Shown here in pieces: positions 41,801 through 50,074 of a DNA stretch of 64,000 nucleotides. Each line of letters opens with the position of its first letter. The first letter of the stretch is position 1. Source of the stretch: Bradyrhizobium sp. DOA9 (GTDB taxonomy: Bacteria; Pseudomonadota; Alphaproteobacteria; Rhizobiales; Xanthobacteraceae); NCBI RefSeq assembly GCF_000617845.2, contig NZ_DF820425.1, positions 6,826,741 to 6,890,740 on the forward strand, given 5' to 3'. A program made the position numbers and the translations under genes. Under the pieces are notes generated by a model. That model worked only from the letters and a program-made list of their open reading frames with translations. It made no database searches and was not told where the DNA came from.

Positions 41801-43575
41801 CGCTCGCCGATACCGACGTCGACAACCCGGCCAATACCTTCACGGCAGTGACCTCGCCCACGGCGAGCGACGGCGGCTATGGCACCTTCACGATGACCGC
41901 AGCCGGAGTGTGGACGTATACGCTCGACAACAACAACAGCGTCGTGGACGCGCTCGATGTCGGCGAATCCCTCTCCGACCACTTCACGGTGACGACCATC
42001 GATGGCACCACACAAGAGGTGACGATCGTCATCCACGGCGCCAGCGACGCTGACCCCAACGACTTCGACAATCTGGCAACAGGAGCCACTGTCGTATCCG
42101 ATCCTCCGTTTGTCTACGGCACTCCCGGACACGACAGCATTGCCGGCGGCGGCGCCGTTCCCCAAACCGTCTACGGGGGCGCCGGCGAGGACACCCTGAA
42201 CGGCACCGGCGTGAACGACACCATCTACGGCGGATCTGGCAACGATACGATCAAGGGCAATAATGGAGCGGACGTCATCTACGGCGGCTCCGGCCGCGAC
42301 GACATCGACGGCAGCAACGACGACGATACCATCATCGGTGGCCTGGGTGCGGATCAGCTCACCGGCGGCAATGGCGATGATGTGTTCGTTTATCTGTCAA
42401 CTGCGGATTCCAGTTTCGGCCGGTCCGATACGATCAACGATTTCAATTCGGGTACCGACCGGATCGATTTGACGGCTCTCGGCGCGCTCGGATTCGTGAT
42501 CTTGGCATTGAGCTCGGCAAGCACGTCCGTGCCGCCCTACACCATCGCCTGGATTTACGACGGTTCGGCCAACGAAACCATCGTGTATGTCAATCCGACG
42601 GACGAAACGCTCCAGATCGGCGATTCCCGCCTTTTGGAAGTTCATCTCCAGGGTGTCGCAACCGTCGAGGCGTCCGATTTCATCGTCGACCAGACCGCAG
42701 CATCGGTTTTAACCGCGAGCGAGGCTATCAATCCGGCCGCAGCGATGCCGGATGACACGGTTCTCGTCGCAGCCAGCAGCACCGACGGCTCCGCCGAAAT
42801 GGGGGATAGCACCGGCCTTCTTTGGACCGACGAAGGTTCGACCGCAACCTATGCAAGCTTTTCATTCAATGATCGAGACTGGAGCAAGCACGGCGATACG
42901 ACTGCCTCTTCCACACCGAGCGACATTGCAACGCAATCCACGCTCCAGGAGCCGCTGGCGGCCGTGCGGTCGATGGACGGCTTCCGATTTGTCTTCGAAC
43001 AGACTGTGACCAGCGACAGCATTCACCCGACCGGTATCAGCGCGGGCGGCACGGCGCAGGAGAGCCATGCCACCCTGCACATCCCTTCGAAGATGCCGGA
43101 TGCACTCGTGACCAACCAACATCTTGATGAGGGCAAGGCCGTGGAGGCTCATGGCCATTCAAGCACGAACAAGGCGCTTGATGCTGGCCCGCAGAAAGCT
43201 GTCGAGAATCACGGCGGCGCTCCGTCGCTTCCCGTTCAGGCCAGCCAAGTCAATCATGCTTCGTCCGAGGTCGCCGACAAGCCTCATTCTCAACCGCAAT
43301 CTGCGGCAGATACCGCAACCGGCTCACACGGGAAATCACCGGCAAATCCGCACGAGCTGAACGATTCCTTCCATTTCGTGAACCCCGCGATCGAGAAATC
43401 ACACGCCACATTCTCGATCGACCTCCCCGAGCCGCGCGATCATAGCGAGCACGGGCCAATGGCCAGCGAACATGGCCGCGCCGCGCCGCCCGCCGACGTT
43501 TGGCAATTGAACGACGATGCTCCGATCGTGGGGGCTTCAGGCGGCCCGCACGCGATGCACGAGCTCTTGGTGTGA
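38827..43575 (+). CDS. giant FecR-VCBS-RTX surface adhesin
   Basis: 1582 residues, no signal peptide. Order: FecR-like domain at about 18-130 (VETAVGCVTLTRDGDRAIKV, DVIETAADSRAGIRLLDDTL, VTSGRFAFMAGRQANGGALT, VDTPFGSVRG); a linker; a degenerate first VCBS-like unit (about 300-400); six regular VCBS repeats (about 404-1072); a haemolysin-type calcium-binding RTX block at about 1096-1190 with GGSGNDTI and GGNGDD nonapeptides; then a Ser/His-rich tail of about 390 residues ending PHAMHELLV. The RTX block plus absent signal peptide predicts type I secretion, as in LapA/BapA-type biofilm adhesins. No type I exporter genes are nearby. The stand-alone FecR protein next door shares its N-terminal domain. 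Confidence 0.93.
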   Translation: MSVAYQVGPQDGGVTNFPIQIIGLVETAVGCVTLTRDGDRAIKVNAGDLVCRHDVIETAADSRAGIRLLDDTLFNIFSQARVELRELASESPACSRSTAVAVTSGRFAFMAGRQANGGALTVDTPFGSVRGHAHSRGFGILTVAALTFSMVEDAKAADPDAPLVDDDTITYKDLQHGAFELITKEPVPRHIVVEDPGETIVLKRIGSSISVSQVANSAARMDELRDAQQDVLANLTRGPTGSSTPFFSNPLSFQHINFTTNSSTTPFNQLAPLPVFDLPLIVLPPPTLNLPAAPVEIDTLTFDEFTASSGTFSATSPINAALTYGLSGGTAGSTILNGLTYDISQAGPYGTLYLNSASGAYTFVPDGAAINALSSPTITSFIVTVSGGGSSASQAFNIAILGVNDTAAISGDASGTVTEAGGVANAAPGSPTASGTLTSVDVDNPPNTFTAVSSPTRSTGGYGHFTMTTGGVWTYTLDDSNAAVQALNVGETLTDTLTVTSIDGTPKVITITIQGSNDAAIISGTTIGSVVEAGSTSPGTPNATGTLAAADADSPANTFLAVVSPVASAQGYGSFTVTSAGVWIYTLDNSNTSVKALNEGDTLTDSFTVSTVDGTVQVVTITIAGSNDAAIISGTTAGSVTEAGGVANGTPGAQTASGTLTDVDPDNTSNAFTAVGTPTTSAGGFGSFTMTALGTWTYTLDDSNGTVQALNVGDTLIDQFTVTTIDGTPQVVTITINGSNDAAVISGTKSGSVLEAGNISSGTPVATGTLADTDVDNPANTFMAVVSPVASTQGYGSFTVTSAGVWTYALDNGNTSVNALNEGDTLTDSFTVRTADGTAQLVTITIAGSNDAATISGTTAGSVTEAGGVANGTPGTQTASGTLTDLDPDNTPNAFTAVSTPTTSAGGFGSFTMTALGTWTYTLDDSNGTVQALNVGDTLIDQFTVTTVDGTPQVVTITINGSNDAAVISGTKSGSVLEAGGITSGTPVATGTLADTDVDNPANTFTAVTSPTASDGGYGTFTMTAAGVWTYTLDNNNSVVDALDVGESLSDHFTVTTIDGTTQEVTIVIHGASDADPNDFDNLATGATVVSDPPFVYGTPGHDSIAGGGAVPQTVYGGAGEDTLNGTGVNDTIYGGSGNDTIKGNNGADVIYGGSGRDDIDGSNDDDTIIGGLGADQLTGGNGDDVFVYLSTADSSFGRSDTINDFNSGTDRIDLTALGALGFVILALSSASTSVPPYTIAWIYDGSANETIVYVNPTDETLQIGDSRLLEVHLQGVATVEASDFIVDQTAASVLTASEAINPAAAMPDDTVLVAASSTDGSAEMGDSTGLLWTDEGSTATYASFSFNDRDWSKHGDTTASSTPSDIATQSTLQEPLAAVRSMDGFRFVFEQTVTSDSIHPTGISAGGTAQESHATLHIPSKMPDALVTNQHLDEGKAVEAHGHSSTNKALDAGPQKAVENHGGAPSLPVQASQVNHASSEVADKPHSQPQSAADTATGSHGKSPANPHELNDSFHFVNPAIEKSHATFSIDLPEPRDHSEHGPMASEHGRAAPPADVWQLNDDAPIVGASGGPHAMHELLV
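40036..42045 (+). repeat. tandem VCBS coding repeats in an alternating 339/330-bp pattern
   Basis: Six units start at the codon for Asn in 'NDAA-ISG' at 40036, 40375, 40705, 41044, 41374 and 41713. The spacings are 339, 330, 339, 330 and 339 bp, so the real period is a 669-bp A-B doublet. The doublets starting at 40705 and 41374 are almost identical in DNA as well as protein, more than needed to keep the fold, which points to recent duplication or gene conversion. Confidence 0.88.
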
Positions 43576-43686
43576 CCTGACCTGCTGAAAGAAGCGAACC
43601 GCGGACCATCGCGGATCGTCTTTACATGAAGCGCCTGCAAGCAGGCCGGGCGTTCCTTCTCAGCGACCCATCAGACCGCCGTCGCC

Positions 43687-44631
43687 TTACTTCCGCCCCG
43701 CCGGCGGCGGCGTCGCCATCGCGGCCGTCGGTTCTGGCGGTGTCAGATGGCGGGGGACGATGATGGTCTGGCCCGGCGTCAGTTGCGCGTTCTCGGGCAG
43801 CGAGTTGCTCTGCGCGAGTGTCCACAGCGGCACGCGGTTGGCTGCGGCGATACTCTCCATGGTGTCGCCGCGGCGCACCGGCACCCGCACCCCACTGTCC
43901 CACAATTCGACCAGCGTATCCGCCGGCACCAGATAGCGCAGCGGCACGGCATCGGCCTGGGTCTGCGGCGGAATGCGTGGCAGCAGCGTCACCATCTCGA
44001 CGATCTGACGATGGATATCGTCGGACTTCTCGATGTTGATGTGGGTGACGCGCGCGTTTTCCTTGAGGTCGTAGCTCGCATAATGGCCGCGATAGCCGGG
44101 CACGGCGACGACGTCGCCGCCGCCGAGCACGCTGTCGGACAGGAAGATGTTGATGAAGCGCTCGACGTTGAGGGGGACATCGCCGGTCGCATGCGCGGGA
44201 TCGATGGCGATGACGAGGCTGATCGGGATGTTCTCCTTGGCGGCCATCTCGGAGATGACGATCGAGCACAGTCCGCCCATGGAATGGCCGATCAGCACGA
44301 TCGGCGCCGCCTTCTCCTTGTAGCTGGCTATGGCGCGGTTGCCGATCAGCCGGCAGATGGTGAATTCATAGACATCAGCCGATAAGCCGGCCTGCGTCAG
44401 CTTCTCGGCGAGCCGATCCATGCCGGTCGAGAAGATCGGCCCCATGGCGCCGCGAAACAGGTAGACCTTCGGCGGCGGCAATGGCTCGAACGGCGGAGGC
44501 GGCGGCGCAACGGGGGTTGCGGGTGCGGCGGTGGTGGACTTGGACTTCGGCGGGGAAGCCGCGGCCACGCCGCTGCTCCAGGCCAGCAGCACGATTGCTG
44601 CCAGCGCAACTAGTCGCCTCGAATGAATCAT
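43687..44631 (-). CDS. exported alpha/beta hydrolase with C-terminal LysM domain
   Basis: 314 residues. Signal peptide to about residue 25 (RRLVALAAIVLLAWSSGVAA), a Pro-rich stretch (PVAPPPPPFEPLPPPKVYLF), then the hydrolase: VYLFRGAMGPIFSTGMDRLA and the nucleophile elbow LIGHSMGG with Ser117. LysM at about 235-285: VPVRRGDTMESIAAANRVPL and LPENAQLTPGQTIIVPRHL. LysM binds peptidoglycan or chitin-type sugars, so the enzyme is probably tethered at the wall. Catalytic acid and His are not certain. A paralogue without LysM lies 1.8 kb away (46396-47112). ATG at 44631 is used; the frame extends upstream. Confidence 0.87.
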   Translation of the reverse strand: MIHSRRLVALAAIVLLAWSSGVAAASPPKSKSTTAAPATPVAPPPPPFEPLPPPKVYLFRGAMGPIFSTGMDRLAEKLTQAGLSADVYEFTICRLIGNRAIASYKEKAAPIVLIGHSMGGLCSIVISEMAAKENIPISLVIAIDPAHATGDVPLNVERFINIFLSDSVLGGGDVVAVPGYRGHYASYDLKENARVTHINIEKSDDIHRQIVEMVTLLPRIPPQTQADAVPLRYLVPADTLVELWDSGVRVPVRRGDTMESIAAANRVPLWTLAQSNSLPENAQLTPGQTIIVPRHLTPPEPTAAMATPPPAGRK

Positions 44632-44781
44632 CAGTCCAGCAGTCCCACCACGGAGGCAGGGGCCTCCTCTGACCGGCTTAGTGACCACCGATTGGGTGGA
44701 TTTTGGGGCATTGGAACCGAGGCGCGACGCACCGCCGCGCGCATCAAGGCTCCCCGACCAGGTGGGACCGCTGTCGGACCG

Positions 44782-45399
44782 TCATTGTCTGCTCTTGAGC
44801 CGGCTACGATGCGCGGCCTGCTTGGCGCGGTTGCCGCAGATCGCCATGGTGCACCATCGCCGCGCGCGCCTTCGGGTGTGATCGGCAAACAGCATCGTGC
44901 AGTTATGGCCCTCGCACGCCTTCACGTCGGAGAAGTCCTCCTCGCAGACGAACTTCGCCATGGCTTCGCCGACCGGCAGCAACAGAGCCTCCGGTGATCG
45001 CCATCGCCGTTTCCTTCGTAGCGCGAAGACGCCGCCCTCGTCCTGCCTGGGCTCGATCCGGCTGAACGCTTCGTCGCGCTCCAGCAAGCCGTTCAACGGA
45101 CCGAGCTCGTGGAGCGCCTTTGCTGTCAGCGGCCGGCCCGCATGCTCCAGAACAAATCCCCTGAACCACTCACGCAAGTCGCGGGCCTGATCGGCGACCT
45201 TGTCGAGCTCACCCGGCCTTGCGCGCGCCTTCAGCGCATTCAGCTCCTCCGCCGGCACCAGCTTCGCCTGCGCCAGCCAATCGATCAGGCCATCGCCATC
45301 GTCGATCCAGTCGACAGGCGTATCGACCGGTGTGGCGACCGAGTTGAGGAAATCGAGGCCGAGCGAGTCGGCGATGAACATCGCGGGCGGTCTGACCAT
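44782..45399 (-). CDS. CGNR zinc-finger / ABATE-domain regulator
   Basis: 205 residues. N-terminal ABATE-like domain (ADSLGLDFLNSVATPVDTPV, GDGLIDWLAQAKLVPAEELN, REWFRGFVLEHAGRPLTAKA), then the C-terminal zinc finger: C-x4-C in ACEGHNC, C-x4-C in WCTMAICGNR, with the diagnostic CGNR. These are small DNA-binding regulators of unknown signals. AAGGA lies 6 nt before ATG at 45399; ATG at 45381 is possible. It is divergent from an epoxide-hydrolase-like gene 129 bp away, whose expression it probably controls. Confidence 0.9.
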   Translation of the reverse strand: MVRPPAMFIADSLGLDFLNSVATPVDTPVDWIDDGDGLIDWLAQAKLVPAEELNALKARARPGELDKVADQARDLREWFRGFVLEHAGRPLTAKALHELGPLNGLLERDEAFSRIEPRQDEGGVFALRRKRRWRSPEALLLPVGEAMAKFVCEEDFSDVKACEGHNCTMLFADHTRRRARRWCTMAICGNRAKQAAHRSRLKSRQ

Positions 45400-45527
45400 A
45401 GCGGGTCCTTGGCCTGCCTGGAAAAGGCAAACCAAGAGTAACCATTAAAATGCCTATTGACAAGTTACTAAACGCGCTCGTAACCTCTTAATTGACAATT
45501 AAACGGTTATTTCACCTGGAGAAGGCC

Positions 45528-46379
45528 ATGACCCCGACCAACTACCGCACCGCAGACGTCGATGGATTCAAGGTGTTCTATCGCGAGGCCGGTCCCAGGG
45601 GTGCGCCGAAGCTGTTGCTGCTGCACGGCTTCCCCAGCGCCGGCCACATGTTCCGCGATCTGATCCCGTTGCTTGCCGACAAATTCCACATCGTCGCGCC
45701 GGACCTGCCCGGCTTCGGTCAGTCGGATATGCCGCCGCGCGAAAGCTTCCGCTACACCTTCGCTAACGTCGCGCAGGTGATCGAACGATTCATCGAAGTG
45801 ATCGGCTTCGATCGCTTCGCGATCTATGTCTTCGACTACGGCGCGCCGACCGGCTTCCGGCTCGCGCTGCGTCACCCCGAACGGATCACCGCGATCATCT
45901 CGCAGAATGGCAACGCCTATGAGGACGGCCTCAGCGACGGCTGGACTCCGATCAAGGCCTATTGGCACGATCCCTCGCCCGCCAACCGCGAGGCGCTGCG
46001 CGCCTTCCTCACGCCGGAGGCGACGCGCTGGCAGTACACTCATGGCGTCCCCGATCCGGCGACCGTGTCGCCGGACGGACAGAACCTCGACAATTTCTAT
46101 CTGGCGCGTCCAGGCTCCGACGACGTGCAGCTCGACCTGTTCGGCGACTACAGGAGCAACGTCGCGCTCTATCCGTCATTCCAGGAGTATTTCCGCAAGC
46201 ACAAGCCGCCGTTCCTGGCGGTCTGGGGCAAGAACGATCCGTTCTTCATTCCGCCCGGCGCCGAAGCGTTCAAGCGCGATAATCCCAATGCGGTCGTGCA
46301 GTTCTTCGACACCGGCCATTTCGCGCTGGAGACGCATGCGCGGGAGATCGCAGCGAGCATCCGCGCGTTCTTGACGTAG
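45528..46379 (+). CDS. alpha/beta hydrolase, epoxide hydrolase/haloalkane dehalogenase-like
   Basis: 283 residues. Oxyanion region LLLLHGFPSAGHMFRD (about 29-44) and then an Asp nucleophile, IYVFDYGAPTGF, with Asp103 in place of the Ser of esterases. The catalytic Asp is in LAVWGKNDPFF and the His in FFDTGHFALE. An Asp nucleophile is the mark of epoxide hydrolases and dehalogenases. The start is 45528, since GGAGAAGGCC precedes it; the frame continues upstream to 45492. Divergent from the CGNR regulator; the gap (45400-45527) is AT-rich, with two TTGACA-like boxes near 45456 and 45493. Confidence 0.9.
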   Translation: MTPTNYRTADVDGFKVFYREAGPRGAPKLLLLHGFPSAGHMFRDLIPLLADKFHIVAPDLPGFGQSDMPPRESFRYTFANVAQVIERFIEVIGFDRFAIYVFDYGAPTGFRLALRHPERITAIISQNGNAYEDGLSDGWTPIKAYWHDPSPANREALRAFLTPEATRWQYTHGVPDPATVSPDGQNLDNFYLARPGSDDVQLDLFGDYRSNVALYPSFQEYFRKHKPPFLAVWGKNDPFFIPPGAEAFKRDNPNAVVQFFDTGHFALETHAREIAASIRAFLT

Positions 46380-46395
46380 CCTCGCGCAGGGAAGC

Positions 46396-47112
46396 TCAGT
46401 TCCTCGCCGGAGCCGCCGCCGCCGCGCGCGCGGGCCGCGGTGTGGCGGGCTCGGCAACGGGGGCCGCCGGGGCGCGCGAGCGCATGATCGCGGCGTCGAT
46501 CTCGGCGATGACGCGGCGCTGGATCGCCTCGTTCTTGTCGATCGAGATGTGGCCGACGCCGGTGCCGCGGACATCGACATTGTCGAGCTTGCCGCGAAGC
46601 CCGGCCGCCGCCCGCACCGGCTCGCCGGGTCCGTCGCCGATATAGATGTTGATGTAGCGATCCGCGCCGGTCGAGAGCTTGGTCTTGAACACGGAATCGA
46701 GGCCGATCGCGAGCTTCACGGGCACGCCGAGCTGATTGAGCTTGGCGATCATGTCTGGCAATGCGGTCGCACCGGAGGAATGGCCGACCAGGATGATGGT
46801 CTTGAGCCGGCCGGCCTTGTAGGCGGTCGCCGCTTCATCGGCGAGCGAGGACCAGGACACGAAATTGGCGACGGTCACCGGAATGCCCTGCGCCTGGAGG
46901 CGGGCGCCGATCGTGTCGAGACCGAGCGAGAAGATGTTGAGCACGCCGCGCAGCAGATAGACGTGTGTGGTCGCCGCCGCGGCCTGGCTCGGCGCGGCTT
47001 TGGCGGTGGTCGGGCTGATGGCAACAGCTGACAGCAGGAGCAGACCCATCGCCCACGCACGGAGGGCGGACAACTGGCTGGCGCCGGCGGTGTGACGGCC
47101 GTTCGGTCTCAT
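46396..47112 (-). CDS. exported alpha/beta hydrolase-like protein
   Basis: 238 residues. Signal peptide (LSALRAWAMGLLLLSAVAIS, cut near AKAA). Mature start TTHVYLLRGVLNIFSLGLDT, a match to the VYLFRGAMGPIFSTGMDRLA of the LysM hydrolase at 43687-44631, then IILVGHSSGATALPDMIAKL with a GHSSG elbow at Ser112. The rest keeps the same order as the paralogue (YINIYIGDGPGEP, VDVRGTGVGHISIDK) but there is no LysM domain, and the C-terminus is Pro/Ala rich. AGGGAAAAGATCG precedes ATG at 47112. Substrate unknown. Ends 16 bp from the convergent epoxide-hydrolase-like gene. Confidence 0.85.
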   Translation of the reverse strand: MRPNGRHTAGASQLSALRAWAMGLLLLSAVAISPTTAKAAPSQAAAATTHVYLLRGVLNIFSLGLDTIGARLQAQGIPVTVANFVSWSSLADEAATAYKAGRLKTIILVGHSSGATALPDMIAKLNQLGVPVKLAIGLDSVFKTKLSTGADRYINIYIGDGPGEPVRAAAGLRGKLDNVDVRGTGVGHISIDKNEAIQRRVIAEIDAAIMRSRAPAAPVAEPATPRPARAAAAAPARN

Positions 47113-47398
47113 CGATCTTTTCCCTGGAGACAATACGCTTCGCGATTGGCCGGAATCGTAGCCACGGCGCGCTCGCAGACGCAACAAAGAGCCGCGTGAA
47201 CGCCAATCTTAGCAGTAAGCCGTGACCATCGCGCAACACTTGCCCGGAACATGCCACCGAAGCGCCTGTTTTGAGACCATTTTTCTCCGGGGAATTGCGG
47301 AGAGACAATGGCGCTCCTATTTCAGGGCTCCGCCGACCTGCCCTCCTGGATGGTCCGGCTCCTTCCCCCAGCCTTTGCTCCTCAGCCTTGCGGCCATC

Positions 47399-48318
<920 letters not shown>

Positions 48319-48322
<4 letters not shown>

Positions 48323-49080
48323 ACCACCACGCCATCCGCGCCATTTATCTGTTCGAAATGGCACGCACCTGGCGCACGCTGCTGCAAAGCATCGTCTCGC
48401 CGGTGGTTTCGACCTCGCTGTATTTCGTGGTGTTCGGCGCGGCGATCGGCTCGCGCATCACCGAGGTCGAGGGCGTCAGCTACGGCACCTTCATCGTGCC
48501 GGGCCTGATCATGCTCTCGGTGCTGACCCAGAGCATCGCCAACGCCTCGTTCGGCATCTACTTCCCCAAATTCTCAGGTACGATCTACGAGATCCTGTCG
48601 GCGCCGATCTCCTATTTCGAGATCGTGCTCGGCTATGTCGGCGCCGCCGCGACCAAGTCGATCATCCTGGGCCTGATCATTCTGGCGACTGCGGGCCTGT
48701 TCGTGCCGCTGCACATCCAGCATCCCATCTGGATGCTGACCTTCCTGGTGCTGACGGCGGTGACGTTCAGCCTGTTCGGCTTCATCATCGGCATCTGGGC
48801 CGACGGCTTCGAGAAGCTGCAGATGATCCCGATGCTGGTGGTGACGCCGCTGACCTTTCTCGGCGGCAGCTTCTACTCCATCGACATGCTGCCGCCGACC
48901 TGGCGCACGGTCGCGCTGCTCAATCCGGTCGTCTATCTGATCTCCGGCTTCCGCTGGAGCTTTTACGAGATCGCCGACGTCAGCGTGTCCGTCAGCATCG
49001 GCATGACGCTGGCGTTCCTGGTGATCTGCCTGGTCGTGATCTGGTGGATTTTCCGAACCGGATACCGCCTCAAGAACTGA
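48319..49080 (+). CDS. ABC-2-type transporter permease
   Basis: 253 residues with six hydrophobic segments. Blocks typical of ABC-2 permeases (YadH/NodJ-like): IYLFEMARTWRTLLQSIVSP, VPGLIMLSVLTQSIANASFG, FEIVLGYVGAAATKSIILGL, and the family signature region TPLTFLGGSFYSIDMLPPTW followed by NPVVYLISGFRWSF. With the ATPase it forms an exporter of two permeases and two ATPases. Substrate (drug, lipid or carbohydrate) cannot be told from the sequence. Start codon shares bases with the ATPase stop. Confidence 0.93.
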
Positions 49081-49105
49081 CCGCGCGGCGCTCGCGAAAA
49101 TGTCA

Positions 49106-49127
49106 GCGCCGCCGGCCGGCGCGGCGC
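49106..49127. terminator. GC-rich hairpin after the ABC exporter
   Basis: GCGCCG (49106-49111) pairs with CGGCGC (49122-49127) around a GC-only centre, 26 bp after the permease stop. A very strong stem but without a T-run, so its role as terminator is only likely. Confidence 0.45.
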
Positions 49128-49269
49128 AAAGCGGCCTTGCTTACGCCCGGCATCACGTTAACGATGGACAGGCAGGCCGCTGGAACCAACACCTGGCTGC
49201 AGGCATAATGCACGCCGGGGGACGGAGAGCCGCGGCGCCAGCATGAACAGGCCGGAGGCCAGAAGTCAG

Positions 49270-50043
49270 ATGCGTTCTTTTTTGGTTGCTTTCACGTCCC
49301 TGATGCTTTTGAGCGCGGGCACCGCGCAGGCCAAGGTCGAAATCATCGTCGACAAGGACAATCAGCAGATGAGCGTCGCCGTCGACGGGGTCGCACGCTA
49401 CCGCTGGCCGGTGTCGACCGGCATCCCCTCCCGCGAGACGCCGAACGGCGCTTTCCGGGCCTTCCGCATGGAAGAGGACCATTATTCCAAGGAATTCGAC
49501 GACGCGCCGATGCCGCACGCGATCTTCTTCACCAAGGTCGGGCACGCCATCCACGGCACGGACTCGGTTGGCCGGCTCGGCTCGCCGGCATCCCATGGCT
49601 GCGTGCGCCTGTCGCGCCAGAACGCCTCGACGCTCTATGCACTGGTGCAGCAGCAGGGCGTGCTCAACACCACGGTGACGCTGACCGGCTCAGCACAGGT
49701 GGCGCTGGCGCGCAATCCACGCGGCCGCAATGCGGTGGCCCGCGCCGCGCAGCCGCCTGAAGAGCAATACGCCACCACCGGCGCCCCGGTGAACCTGATG
49801 CCGCCGACGCAGCCCGCGCGGCGCTACATGCCGCAGGACGACAACTACATCTACCCGGCCGACGGCAGCGACACCGGCGCGCGCTATCCGGCGCCGCGCT
49901 CGGCCACCCGTCCGCTCTACGACGCACAGGTCTATCAGCAACAGCAGCCGTATTACGACCAGGGCTACGGCCAGCAGGGCTATTATCATCAGCCGCAGCC
50001 CCGGCAATATTATCAGCCGCGCGGATATTACTATCAGAACTGA
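49270..50043 (+). CDS. L,D-transpeptidase (YkuD) with Gln/Tyr-rich tail
   Basis: 257 residues. Signal peptide RSFLVAFTSLMLLSAGTAQA. YkuD domain at about 22-135: VEIIVDKDNQQMSVAVDGVA, WPVSTGIPSRETPNG, the HGT of GHAIHGTDSVGRLG (His95) and the catalytic SPASHGCVRLSRQNA (Cys111). It would make 3-3 cross-links in peptidoglycan or attach proteins to it. The C-terminal 90 or so residues are low complexity, ending in a run rich in Gln, Tyr and Pro. GGAGG lies 11 nt before ATG at 49270; ATG at 49243 is an in-frame alternative. Confidence 0.93.
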   Translation: MRSFLVAFTSLMLLSAGTAQAKVEIIVDKDNQQMSVAVDGVARYRWPVSTGIPSRETPNGAFRAFRMEEDHYSKEFDDAPMPHAIFFTKVGHAIHGTDSVGRLGSPASHGCVRLSRQNASTLYALVQQQGVLNTTVTLTGSAQVALARNPRGRNAVARAAQPPEEQYATTGAPVNLMPPTQPARRYMPQDDNYIYPADGSDTGARYPAPRSATRPLYDAQVYQQQQPYYDQGYGQQGYYHQPQPRQYYQPRGYYYQN

Positions 50044-50074
50044 CGCGGCGACCTCCTTGAACCGTCGAGGCACC

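Noticed and set aside
40036..42045. Regular repeats considered as a CRISPR array or satellite
   Set aside because: Units are 330-339 bp and in frame, and encode VCBS domains; no short repeat-spacer structure.
39580..42165. Long repetitive minus-strand frames opposite the VCBS repeats
   Set aside because: Their repeats simply mirror the coding repeats of the adhesin.
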